A DNA stretch of 64,000 bases from Apostichopus japonicus (taxonomy: Eukaryota > Echinodermata > Holothuroidea > Aspidochirotida > Stichopodidae), in the NCBI RefSeq assembly GCF_037975245.1, contig NC_092578.1, positions 5,621,001 through 5,685,000 on the forward strand, in the 5' to 3' direction. A model generated the notes under the pieces. It searched no databases. It had not been told where the DNA came from and worked only from the letters and a program-made list of their open reading frames with translations. The position numbers were made by a program, and so were the translations under genes. Positions 24,401-36,600 of this stretch are shown piece by piece. How positions within the stretch are numbered: position 1 is the first letter of the stretch; each line of letters starts with the position of its first letter.

Positions 24401-26369
24401 GGGTCGGGGTCTCTTTCCTGTAAACTGCCATTGTTTGTGACTATGAAGCATGCCGTTACTAGCAATTATTGGGGAGATCCAGCACACGCTCCAGTGGCTT
24501 TTGTCTCTGTGTAACTTTTAACTAGAACTTCCTGATCTATGCCATCAAAAAATGACCTATGCACGTCCATGCCAGAGTTGCCAAAATGATATCAAATCTG
24601 GGCTGCTTTCTGAACTCCAGGTAGAGATTAGGAGTAAGACAAATGACAAGAAGAATTCAACCTAGACTAGATGATCGACCAATTCATGAATACTCATGTT
24701 TAATAAAAGTAACCCAGTGATCTACATTTTTGCTAGCAAATATCCATAGGAAATGTTTCTTCTTCGTGGAGGAAGTGTTATGCACTCCCCATAGGATATA
24801 CCCTTAAGTCTTAACTGTGTGATATTAAGGTGATGAAAATTCCTGTGCTACGAGATAATAACCAGCACCAGAAGATGTAAATAGTTGAATTGAACCAAAT
24901 GGGATAAAGGAGAAGCTCTATGATTATCATTGTTACTACCATAGAGCATTCTGCCACTGCTTGTTATCGACAATTCCCCCCCCCCCCCCCACACCAAAAG
25001 AACAAACCTACGCCCCGTGAGGTATAATAAGCCAGTCGGGGGTGTGAAATTTTATCGAATGTGTTATACCAGCAAGTCCTTTACTCTCCATGTATTCTGT
25101 CTGAAGTCCATAGCAATAATAAAGTTGTCCAAAGGCTATACAGATGTTAGATGTTATCTAAATCTTCATTGAGATGATGTAAATTTAGTAGAAGAGCTCA
25201 TTTTACAAACGATAAATTGAAGGGTTTGCGTTAAAAACATGCTCTTAATCTAAAGGGGGCACACAGTACTATGCGAAAGTGAAACCAAATGTTGTATTGA
25301 ACAAGGAATACACATGAAAATTTACAGTATCAGGATTGTATTTTTTAATTTTTTATTTCTACTGATATTTACAGAGGCCCTCTTGAATATAAGTGTTATA
25401 AAAAAAACACAACATGAAGTATAGTAACCATAAGTTTGTATACTTGAAAAAGCAATCATTTTGAATGTTCTGAATGTTTGTGTCAGGTAAGGTTTTTGTT
25501 AAGCCAAACTGCACAATCTACGCTTTGGTTGGCAAATTTTGTTTTTTTCGGGGGTTGAATGGCTGGCGGTGGCAAGTTGGAAAACAAAAAAATTGGGCTT
25601 CTAACAACCAAAAGATGAGGCAGAGAAAAATGTTTCGAGACCAAGTAGTCTTGTCGATTTGATGCAAAAGTCTGGAATTTTATTTTACTGAGGGTGCAAG
25701 AAACCCCAAATGAAGATTGAAATATGAAAAATCAAGATTCATGGTGTGTGTGGAATCAAGATTCAAAATGGCCGCTGAAAAGCCATGAAGAAAGAGTAGA
25801 AGAAACAGCAAATTGAGTTTGAAGAAATTGCAGAAAACAAGAATTGAAATGTGAAGATTGTACAAGTAAGAAAAATGGAAGATGATAAGAAAATGGAGGT
25901 GGCAGGTAAGATATATACCAACACAACCTGGGCTCAATTTCTTGTGGTGGGTACTTTTCTTGTAGTGACAGAACATTTTATTTTGTTTTATTTCATGTTT
26001 AGGTTCGAGAAAAATTGAATGATGTGAACAGTTTCGGTCGGAGTGGGGACTGAAGGTGTGAGGTTGTGATATATGAATTATTGGTATATGTGACTTTATG
26101 CATGAAAGTTTACGAAATAGCTGAGGGGGGCGGCGACATCATAAGCCCATCCTGATAGCCTTGGGTGGCAGCAAAACAAGCCTCACAACCATCCCAAAAT
26201 ATGGCAGGCATTTGACATGCGCTACATTGCCGAGGGAACGTTAAGGAGAGAACTTGAGCATGCTTAAAGAGTGTAGAGTATCTTACAGTATGGTTTCCTC
26301 TCTAATTGTGGTAAGATCCTCACGTTTTCATTTGTTATCTACCTTTCCCATTCTGCAGGTCGCTACTGA
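18480..26369 (+). CDS. TRA2: Transformer-2 homologue (SR-like splicing factor), complete
   Basis: Eight exons with consistent phases: 18480-18509, 19626-19804, 21456-21537, 22042-22170, 22606-22665, 23155-23270, 24166-24296 and 26359-26369, giving 245 aa. RS1 (about 13-90) is dense in RS dipeptides. [13 protein letters not shown] links it to one RRM (about 104-184) with RNP2 LGVFGL (106-111) and RNP1 RGFAFVTY (145-152). The TRA2 hallmark linker [11 protein letters not shown] follows, then RS2 (about 205-240). The last exon adds only the codons for RRY and a stop, giving SPRDYRRY, like the conserved SPRRY end of TRA2. If intron 7 is retained the frame ends in RK and TAA at 24302. TRA2 is nuclear and binds GAA-rich exonic enhancers to promote exon inclusion; TRA2 genes are known to regulate their own splicing. 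The glycine-rich tract of vertebrate TRA2B is missing. Confidence 0.95.
19412..19496. repeat. Inverted pair of the GAAGAAGATCC repeat in TRA2 intron 1
   Basis: Two arms of about 37 nt (GGATCTTCTTCAGA ... TCTGAAGAAGATCC at the core) face each other across a loop of about 13 nt. They can fold into a long hairpin in pre-mRNA. The word is shared with 7035-7085. Confidence 0.75.
20611..20764 (+). repeat. Direct repeat, two diverged copies, TRA2 intron 2
   Basis: Copies at about 20611-20671 and 20705-20764 share GTCTAGCTATT, ACATAA, ATGCATAA and CCATTGATAGGAGGAAT. An interspersed GGGTCTGGGA-rich stretch lies just upstream (20530-20575). Confidence 0.8.
25693..25905 (+). other. Candidate GAA-rich poison cassette exon in TRA2 intron 7
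   Basis: The stretch is bounded by a pyrimidine-rich acceptor (ttttattttactgag) and a strong donor (ggcag followed by gtaaga). It contains many GAA/GAAGA words (for example GAAGAAAGAG, TAGAAGAAAC, TTTGAAGAAATT), the known binding motif of TRA2 itself. Joined in phase to exon 7 it meets an in-frame TGA after about a dozen codons, upstream of the last junction, so inclusion should trigger nonsense-mediated decay. A second donor lies inside at 25866. This is inferred from sequence only; no transcript is available. Confidence 0.4.
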
Positions 26370-29300
26370 CGTTATCGCTCTACCTAGACGGTCTGAAGTT
26401 CATCGGTCATGTCAACGTTTTATTACCGCTTACTAGTTTTGTATAATATTAAGCAAGTGGGTTTGTTCAGTCTTCTCAGTTACGAAACAGTTACAAAAGG
26501 ATCTGTCCAGGTGGTATATTTGTTTAATTCACCAACTTAAACCTGAGTTGGAAAACATGTACAAAGCTTTCATTAAGAAGAAATGTATATAAGATTGGGG
26601 GGAGGGTTGGGATGATGGAACAAAATATCAAGTAAGTCCAAAGTAAAAGGGAAATTCACCTTCATGCCAATTTTATGCAGCCATCAAGTAAAAACCTTTT
26701 GACTGCAAAGCATTGCCAAAAGGTTTAACAACAAACAATAAATGTATCATCTGCAATTAAAAAATACAAAATCATCCCATATTATGTTTGGTTCTTGATG
26801 CTTTCTGTTGGGGGTGGATGGGAGAGGAGGGGATGTGCAGAGATTCCATCTTATGAAAAGTGTGCCCAATTAAGGGGGTGAAACATCATATTACAGCCTT
26901 GGGTTGTTTTTTTTTCTAAGTGGAGTACAGAAGTATTTTCAACAAAATTGTTGCAAATTCTCTTTGTAAGGTGGAGACAGAAAGAGAGAGAGAAAATGGG
27001 GGAAAAAAGAGAAAGAGAAAAAAAAGAAGATTGAAGAATAGAAAATGAAAATGGACTTTCTGAATATGAAGACAAGAGAAGATGGTTGAAAAGAAGTTGA
27101 TGAGGCATGCAGGCAAATTAGTTTGATGAGGGAATCAAGAAGATGGATTTTTAGGGAAAAATTGGTGGAGTTTTGTTGTGGTAGAAGATACTGAAGATTG
27201 CTTAAAATTGTCAAGTTTCCAGTACCAAAAGAGAGCAGGTGGGATGTTGCATATTAGTAAATTTATTTGTTTTTTTGTTACCCCCTCGGTGTACCTCTCT
27301 TTTTCAATAAGTCTTTCTCATCAACCCATCTAACCTGATATGAAAAACTGCTGTGGGTGCTTCCACCTGGCTTTCCTTTAGTGCATGCAAACATTTCTCT
27401 CAGCAGGTGCTTTTAGGTTCTCAATTTTGTATTTGTCCCACTGTTGGCACTGTGCTAAAAGCAGATAATATGTTCATGTCAAATCTAGTCAAAATATTTC
27501 AGTTTTTACCAGAATTTTTTTTATAAAGTGAAGTGGGAAAAAAAGAGGGGCAACATTTGAAAATAGGGAAATGTTCAGTTTGCATTCCAGGTATTCCACA
27601 TGTGTGAAAGTCTGAAGAGCAATTCCTGTAGAATTGGCGGATTTTAGAAAGCTGCATTTAACACCCCTCTTTTGAAATTATTCATTTCCAATGTGCAAGT
27701 GGGTAATCTTCTGTCACTATGGTAACTTGCACATCGTTAAAGGGACCTGCAGTGTACATTATTTAGAATTTCAGAAATAAGGATCCAAATCGTTAGTAAT
27801 AGATACTAGAAGAATTTTTTCTACTCAGAGTGACTTGCACACAAGTGTAGGGAGATATCACATAGGCATGCTTTGTAGTCTGCTCAAAACGTTCGACAAT
27901 TTTTCATTCATAGGGAAGATTTCATAGTGAGTACAAAATTTAGTATGTTTGCAGGCAGTATTTCATTTGACAGATCACTCCTCTTCACTTCCAACCCTCA
28001 TGCTTGTGTTTCTCTGGCTGCAGCATTTGAACGTTGTATTGCTTCACATAGCTTTAAATGCATCACAAAGCTTGCAAATAACCTTTGGTTGCTTCATCAT
28101 TCTCTGAAATGCAATAAAGTGTGACTTGTTATTTTCGTTATTTTATGTAGAGCCACATTTTTTTCCCCCTCCTTTCCTTTACACTTCATTCATACCTCAC
28201 TGTCTGGCTTTGTGAATCATTCATGTTTGGTAATAAGACATTCCAGATACCTTGCGTATAATCGGCAACAATGCTCTCGTAGCAGATCAGATGCTAGATG
28301 GCTGTGCACTGCAAAATACCTGCACAGGTCAGGGTAAAAACAGGATCAGCAACCATTTCATAACTTTAATCAAAGCCTTAGTGATGATTTGTAAGGTGAT
28401 TCCAAAAGCCTTATCATTGAATATGAATGATACTGTCTATACATCGGGTTCCATATTTAATAGAAAAAACTAGGTGATTTAATTCTGTTTGGTTTGTGAC
28501 TGAATTATTGTACAGTAAGTTGAATGTCTTGTCACTTGTAACGCTTTGGTGCATTAATTACGGTTCATCGTGAGTTTATGGCATAACATGGTACTAGAGT
28601 TATATGTTGTATGCTGCTGAAAGCATTAAGAAACCAAAAACTAAATGTGCATGTTGTAGTAGGCAGTTTTTAATACTTTTTTTGATTATAACCAATCGTA
28701 AATCCTCCTTTTTTTTCCTTTTTTTTTATGTTACCCGTCCTCCAGGTTTTTTACTTTTCTGTAACTGCTTTATAAATTGAAAATTTGGGATTTTGATGAG
28801 TTTTTGAGACGATGGGTGTGGAAAGGAGTAGAATGTTGCATGTTTGAAACAAGAAAGTATCATTTAGCTAATATGTGTGGGATGAATGTAGTAGTGACAT
28901 CTGTGTTAGTTCTACAAATAATTGTTTGAGGGAGAGGTATGCATGAACATGTGGTAGTGTTGTTTCCTCTGACATTGTAAAGCCATCCTTGTAGCTTTTT
29001 TGGTTACTCTTACATTAGTAGGTAGGGCAAATTTATAAGGAATTTTTTTCAGTTCGTCTGAAAAAAAATGGACCACAATGATCAAGGTGTATACATTGAA
29101 GGAGAGATGTATAAGTTTGGTATCTACAACACCAACTTTGCATAAGTAAATGGGAGAGTCATCTATAGGCCTACCACTGCCTTTGTTATGTCAGTGTCTC
29201 CAAAGTGATAAAAGATTAATGGTTATACCAAGATATTATGCTTTAACTTATTTTGGGGGTTATTTAGTCACAATGCCATCTGAATTTGACCTCCAAAGCT

Positions 29301-29950
29301 GACTCTGGGTTTTCCGAACAGGCATTTTGGTCATCTAGGGCAACAGTTTGCCGTCGTAGGTATAGCATTAGTAGATGTGGTTACTTAACTGATCAATATA
29401 ACCTTACACTTGCTATCATTGTTGTACTTTTAGCATCAAGAAAGGAAGAATTGCAGAGGAACACAACTTGATGTGAGCTATTGAAGTGAAGTAGTGAGTC
29501 TTAAAGTAGCATCCCCCCAAACTGTTCAATTTGATGTTAAACAGATAAAGCATGATGTAATATTCTTGTAGTTATCAACAAGGTGGAAAGACAACATTGT
29601 CATTGCTCATGGTAATTCCAAATGAAAAGTGGCTCATGTAATACAAAGTGGGTTATGTATTGTACAATATTTGCAAACCTAATTTTAGTGTAATGTTCTT
29701 TTCTAACAGGAGGTACACATATGTGTTAATCACTTTCTCATATACTTTCATATTCCTTGTTAGTGGGAAGTACTCTAGACCAAGATGGAAGACTTCACTG
29801 TTAGATACTTATTCTTTTCCAATATTAGTATTTGTTTTTTTCCTCCTTTGAAATGTTTTTCATTACTCAGCAGTTAATATCTCTGTATCTTGGGATATAA
29901 TTACGGTTAGAAGCTTGGAATAAAGTTGATTGAACAATAGCTGAAACTTT
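26370..29950 (+). other. TRA2 3' UTR and downstream region with candidate poly(A) signals
   Basis: No coding exon follows the TGA at 26367-26369. AATAAA occurs at 26737-26742, at 28113-28118 (followed by a GT-rich tract, the best candidate) and at 29919-29924. A purine tract rich in GAAGA at about 26980-27210 offers further TRA2-type sites. Short frames here lack domains. Confidence 0.5.
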
Positions 29951-30249
29951 TGCTCATATTTTTTAGTTCCCTGTGCAATGATTGTTAAAAATTAAAATTT
30001 TTCAGTCAAATGCAATTGAAAAATTGATTGTCTTCTGGAGAAACTTGAAAACACATCCTTTCCTATTAATTAGAATTCTGTATTAATTTAATCACAAAGT
30101 GCTTAACAAATTGTAGGTATCTAGCATAAAAATAGAGGGGCCTTAGTATATTGTTTGATGTGGGGAAACCCACTTTGAAGTTTCCTTGGACAATTTGATC
30201 TTAATTTGCATTAGGGCATCACCAGTACTACAAACTACTTCATATTAAT

Positions 30250-30376
30250 GATGCAATGATGAATGACAAGTGCCATTCTTAATTAGGTCAAATTACTGAC
30301 ACAATGACAAGTACCAGTCTAAATTAGGTCAAAGTTTTGACACAATGACAAGTACCAGTCTACATAAGGTCAAATC
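30250..30376 (+). repeat. Tandem repeat, about 2.5 copies of a 50-bp unit
   Basis: Successive copies of ACACAATGACAAGTACCAGT with TCTAAATTAGGTCAAA follow one another; the first is most diverged. Confidence 0.85.
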
Positions 30377-30512
30377 TAAAGGTGGACTATGAAATGACCA
30401 TCCTTGGTTCTTTTGTCGTTCAATGAACACCATGAGTCAGTGCAGAATGTTGAAATGTAACATTTCAGTCATTACCTATGGTTGGTTGTCAAGTCCCACT
30501 TCGACCAGTTAA

Positions 30513-30847
30513 AGGGTGTGAAGACTCGCGCAAAAAGAAATGTCTAATGCCGGTAATCTGACCTAGTTCGAATGAGGTGTAACAGAAGTGTTAGACACCA
30601 CCATCAATCCCAGAAAATACACACACAACTTGCTACTGTCGGTAATCAGACACCAGTGTACATTCAGTACATACAGCTGCGGTCAATACCCACAGCACAG
30701 TGTACATCTCAGGTCCAGCTAAAGATAACAAGGTATCACGTTTCATTAGTTTGCATTTTGTAGCGACGAGAAAAACTTCACTTGCAAGCAACAGAAAGTT
30801 GACTTTTTCAAGGGCGGCATGCCGTTTGGGGCAAGTCTTCAATGCCT
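30513..30847 (+). mobile_element. TTAA-flanked MITE, copy B
   Basis: Same family as 15667-16032 in the opposite orientation. TTAA lies at 30509-30512 on the left, and ATAA (one change from TTAA) at 30848-30851 on the right. Terminal repeats contain GTGAAGACTCGCGC and GGCAAGTCTTCAATGCC. No coding capacity. Confidence 0.8.
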
Positions 30848-30851
30848 ATAA

Positions 30852-33268
30852 GTGAAACTTAAAAATTTACTCTTTCTGTTTAATTGTACGTGGTTCTTGC
30901 TACAGAATCCTGGTGATGCAGTGAAGTTGATTCACAGTTACAGCCAAAATGCCTTCATTTGTAAAAATTCTGTTGTCTTTGAACAGTTACAATTTTACCA
31001 ACCGATTAAAAAAAAACTGCATTCAATGAAAGCATTGTACTTTCAATCATACAGGGATTGGAGCTTTGCAGGATAAGAACAATAAAAATCACATACATTT
31101 CAGTATACATTGATCATCGTCGTGTTAGAGAACAAACGCTCTGTTACGCAAAAGACTCCCAGGAATAACCAGCACTGGCATCATTGTTCACCAAGGATAT
31201 TTCAGAAAATTAAAATAAAATATCACACACTGTAATTTTATGACATTAACATTGGCCATCTATGTAAGTTTTACACTTAATCAGTATACCTATGGAATAT
31301 ATTGAAAACAGCAATTAAGTCACACACATCGCAACAGTGAAGCAAATTCCATCACATCTGTGGAAAATATCAGGTGAAAGGAGGTCGCCAACAAGAAGAT
31401 AAAACAAAATGTACATTTAAGAAGCTTTCACGAAATGAAATATTTGATAGCCCCAAATACCGGATTCTAATAAAAGAGTGACCCTGTTCAATATTCCACA
31501 AGTAGGTGACACACCCCTGATCAATGTTACCATCATATAAAGTTGGATAAACAGATCTTCAATGGGAACTGTGGGGCTGTGCAGATAAGAAAATAAAGGT
31601 TGAAAGAAAATATGTAAAGATTGAAAGAAAATAGGGTTGAATAGAAATAATATCTCAACGCAAGGGGACGGGGGTCGAGAGTGGATCAGTTAAGTCATTT
31701 GGTGTTCTTGCCCAGCCTCTATTTTGGGTGACCTTTCTTAAGAAGTATTCCCTACTAAATAACACATTATGGGATGACAATTTTCGCCTACTGCAGGAGG
31801 GACATTTAAGAAATGATAGAGATATCATTGAAATATCAGCAAATGGAGTCACATTGAGAGTATTTAAAACCTTACTAGTACATTGCTCAATAGACAACTT
31901 AGGTCTTATTTTTATAACTTGACCATCTTGGATGTTGTCAAGAAATGATAATATCAGTGTTCTGAGAAAAAAAAAATACACAGTAAACCAGGTCCACAGT
32001 AGACCAGCCATAACCATTTCACTGTTTGTCATTTCTGACCATTTCTCTGCTCTGATGCGGTAGGATGGGCCAGCTGGCACATGTTCTTAAAGCAACACAG
32101 AAATGTGTAATGCATCGATGCAAAGTTTGCCCTAAAATTAAAATATTTTTTACAGCAGCCAGAAAACTGGTAAACAAACTGCACTTTCAACAAGTCCTCT
32201 ATGGTTTTTTTTTTCAAATACAAAAATTAAGTAAAACGTATTGCAACTTAAACCGAAATCAGATCCTCTTGTGTACTCTGCAGAATGCTGTACAGATAAA
32301 ACTTATTTCACAACTTGCTAAAGTTGCATCTTTTCAAATGTGGTAGAAAGACCAAAATGGAGTTACATTTCTTGGGACGGTACACAGTACTTAACTTACA
32401 AGAATATTTGGTCACACAAACAAGTTCATGGGCAAATTAAAATAATTGCAACATTAAAAGTAAAAAGTAGACTGCGTACATTCTACATTGGAATATTGTT
32501 AGCTGAAAAACAAAATATAGAAGCTTTTAAAATAATTCTTAAAATATAGGAAATGAAAAGAACTAAAAAATAAAACAATATTTCCACTAAATGTTGTCTT
32601 AGGTAGGCTGTATCAAAAATTGAAAATATTTTTTGTTAAATTTATGTCCGTATTCTTGATCTGTTGGGCCAAATTTCACTTAAATACCCCAGATACCTTA
32701 TATGTGACAGAGGGTTGGCTATATGTATGGTGATAAAATCCTAAGATTAAATGACTGACTCCGTCCAATGAAATTGCTTCTCTATTCTTTTTCCAATTAT
32801 TGTTTTTTTCCAAAAGTCCTGTCAAAGAGAAAAAGAAATGCTTACAGCGACTTTCTATGTCAGTTAGCAGTAAGCTATTATCAACAGCAATTAACAAGAA
32901 CCAAATCTGTCGCTAAGGACTTTGGTGTCGACATTTTTCAATCCAGAAGCTCGTCATAAGCTAGGAATGATTTCCGATGTTAAAACAGAATGGAATTGTA
33001 GAAAACTGAACTACTGTACTCCACTAGATTTCAGTATTAAACAGCCCATACCACAAGTAGCATTGTCATTATCACACTGGTAGGCAATTGAATAAATCCA
33101 CCAGTTTCAGTAACAGCCCTAACCGCAAGTAACACTGCCAATTTCAAACTGGTATGCACAGAAAGTTGAACAACTCTACCAGAGTTGCAGTATCTAAACC
33201 ATCATACGAACAAGTAACATTGTCATTGGAGTTATAAATAGTAAATACTTCCTCCTACCTCCATTGAT
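30852..33268. other. Intergenic between convergent TRA2 and ASNS, no gene recognised
   Basis: AT-rich sequence. Short open frames (for example the minus-strand frame at 31655-32080) have no recognisable domain and no flanking splice pattern that extends them. Confidence 0.5.
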
Positions 33269-33281
33269 TTTATTTTTTATT
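33269..33281 (-). terminator. Candidate ASNS poly(A) signals
   Basis: Two AATAAA hexamers in close succession on the minus strand, about 420 bp beyond the ASNS stop codon. Confidence 0.5.
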
Positions 33282-33698
33282 CCACAAATTGTAAAAGGCA
33301 CAAAACTTGAAAAAAGACACCAATAGTTTACAACTGTTAGACTTTATCAGCTGCCAAAACAATATTTGGAAATGTGCACATCGCAAAAGCATCGAACACA
33401 GAAGTAAAAATGATTGTTTTCATAAAGTGACATCACAGGACACACACACACACTTATATGTATATAATAAAATATATTCATATACCTAAGAACAGGATGG
33501 GGGACATAATGTCTTAATTATTGCTACCCTCCTGAGGGTCCTACATAGATAATTGGTTGAGTGGGATAAGTGCCCCTATTTCTCTTACGCAAGCAACTTA
33601 TGGCTGCCTTGACAATCCTTTCTTGTCTCAAATGCAAAGGTGCTCCAAAACAATATTTATGTACTTTGTCAAGATTATAGACCAGCGGAACCTTTTCT

Positions 33699-36600
33699 CT
33701 AGGCCTTCTCTTTGCTGTCAACATCGGTGTCCTGGTAATGAGCCAAGCAGCGAGCTGATGGATCACTGCAATCTGGCAGCCATTTTGGCAACCATATGTA
33801 CGGTATCCAATGTGAGTTGCCGTGGTAATACTTTTCAAAGATCTCCCTGTAGAAGTAGCCTTCTTTAGTGAGCGGAGGGTTAAATGGAAACTTTTGAGGG
33901 GATTCCTCCAACTGACTGTCAGTGACCTGAAGTACAAAAGATCAACAAATATGTAATCAGTACAGTATATTGAGTACCGTACTGTACAGCATAGAAACAT
34001 GATAGAAACATAATATTCATACTGCTGGTACTGACACTATGAGTGTAGAAAAAAATTGTCCCAAGTGGGGGGATCTCTCCTACAGTTTCTTTGTTATTTT
34101 GCTACATTTTTTATTTTATTTTGGAAAACCAAATATGCTGTCCTGGCAATCCAAAAGTAAGACCTGGTTGCCCAAGGTACAACCAGAAGGGGAAAAAAAG
34201 AATGGGGTAAAAAAAAAAAATTGGTTTACAGTACAATACAATATAGTACACTAGAGTTCAGCAGAACAAAAGCACAGTAGTATAATATATAGAGTACAGT
34301 ACAACAATGCTTTACATTCACTAGTGGCTTACAACACAAACAGCTTAGAGACAACAATAAACTGAATAAAACTAAATAAACTACAACAATGTTACACGAA
34401 AACCCAACACGATAGCATTTTGATAGCACACAAATATATCAGGTTGAGCCTGTTGCAATTAAAAATAACATGTTACAGCTTGGCTTCTGCTGACATGAAA
34501 ATGAAGTGATGTTTGACTTCCATCCAGCACAATTGGATTCTAGCAGGAGTCAACCTATGAAATCTCTCTCCTTTTTGTGTTTTTTAAGAGCTTTCGTATA
34601 TTAAGTTTGTGGGATTTTACCCAAACTGAATCTCAGTAGAGGATGATTTTCACCTTAACTTTTTAAATTTTAACAAATTAAGCATAAGAATGCTCAATGA
34701 CATATTTCTACACTCATATAAAAATGGGTGTTATCTTCTTAAGAACACATCTAAAAATTAAGATGGCCGCCCTAACCTGAGTCTCAATATGATCCTGGAG
34801 AATTTCAAACCAAGATTTCTTAGATGAGGAGACGCCGTCACTGAATGCCTCCTTGGGTCGCCAGAGAATTTCAGATGGCAATAGGCCATTGTCGAAAGCC
34901 TTTCGTATGAGATACTTCTCACACTTATTCTTTGGTTGTTTCAAGATGGGATCGAGGGAAGCATAAAATGATGTCAATTGATGATCCAGGAAGGGTACTC
35001 TCAGCTCCAATCTGATAAATAAAGTGGAAATTTAATGTCTTTTATTGTCACAAAAACTATTTAATTGCTTCTCAAAAAGATTGTCTTTTAGTGAGATGAA
35101 TACTTATTTATGAGTGTCTTATGACATTTTCTTATCAATTGAGCCATGGCCTTGTCCTATAAATATATATAAGAATCATAGTAGACGATGACAGTCATCA
35201 CCGTTATGTCACAGAAGCTACTGATTATAAACTAGAAGCTATAAACAATACCCATAGTTTTGGGGGATTTGTGGTAAACTAGTTTATTCTCTGAAGAGGT
35301 AGATAATTTCCCCTGCAAAGCACTAGGCGACTTCCCCGCCTACATGGGTAAACACCCACTTTCACCAAAATAAATTCAGGTGCCGCCACCTAACTACAAT
35401 CAAAATTGGACTATTTTTGCGTAATCTTTCCATACGAATGGTCAAAAGAGGAAGGAGGAGTCGGGGCCTTGATGGATGGTAGCCACACCCCCTGTTTAAA
35501 GACTTGACCAATCTGAGCGTTGTATTCGAGGATCATGCGTATGTATATGAGGGAAGAAAGTGCGTGTAATAAATTGTACAGAACATCAAGAAGCTACCAA
35601 ATTTGTGTACATGAATAGAGCTCAAAATATCTGCAAGATTAATATTTCGGTCAGTCAGGAACATGGAACCCTGACGAGGACTAAAACCACTTACCCGTGA
35701 GCAGCGGTTGTTCGATCGGCTCTCAACACATCGAACATGTGGAGATCTCTCATCAGTCTCATGCTTTCCTCATTGCCAGCCTCTGGTGTTGGGGCCTTGT
35801 AGAAATAAAGGTAACCCTGTGCCACCTCGTCCGCTCCTTCCCCAGAAAAGATCACCACAGAGTCTGTCTCTTTGGTAATGTATCTGGATACAAGATACAT
35901 TCCTGGAACAGGGAAAGGAAAGATTGGGGCTTGGCAGGGGATGGACTGGAGAACAAAAATTGCTACTGGACTCAAGAGACCCAACCGACATTCCCCAGAC
36001 TAGAAAGAAATCAGTTCCTAGACAGGCTAGTTTCTAATCTGCAACATTGTAGCAATACTAGCTTCTTTAAGGTGTCAAGGAAAATAATTTTGCATTCACA
36101 CTTTGTGTACTCGTTTTTAGGTTTATGAATTTTAACTCGTGTAAAGTACTGAAAATACTATGTTTCAGTGTACAAAATCTTCTATACATATTTGCAATTG
36201 TGTGGCAAATGCCTTCTTAGCTGTGCGATACTCCGTAAATAGAAACCCCCGAGTGCTATGAAGGAGCAGAATAACAAACTTCTAAAGAAAGAGGAGGGAT
36301 GAGTATTTCTTTGAAAAAACCTGAGAGTTTGGTAACTTTGCTAAGTTCAACAGTTGGCCTCTGCAAACGTGCCTACAGTAGGAATCAGGCAAAAACCCAA
36401 CACCATTTCTACAGAGGGAAATTATGCAGCTGTCTTACTGCAGACTGGTAGAGTGGGAAGGAAGAGGAAATGGATGATGACCCGGAAGTGGGTCAGCGGG
36501 GCAGGCATGGCTACAACTCTCCCAGTTGACCCAGAAGTGGGTCAGTGGGGCTGGCAGGTCTACAACTCTCCCAGGTCAGGCAGGTTACGTGGAAATGTGT

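Noticed and set aside
31655-32080. 141-aa minus-strand frame
   Set aside because: No recognisable domain, no supporting splice sites, and biased composition typical of chance frames.
33557-33868. 103-aa plus-strand frame
   Set aside because: Antisense to the last ASNS exon.
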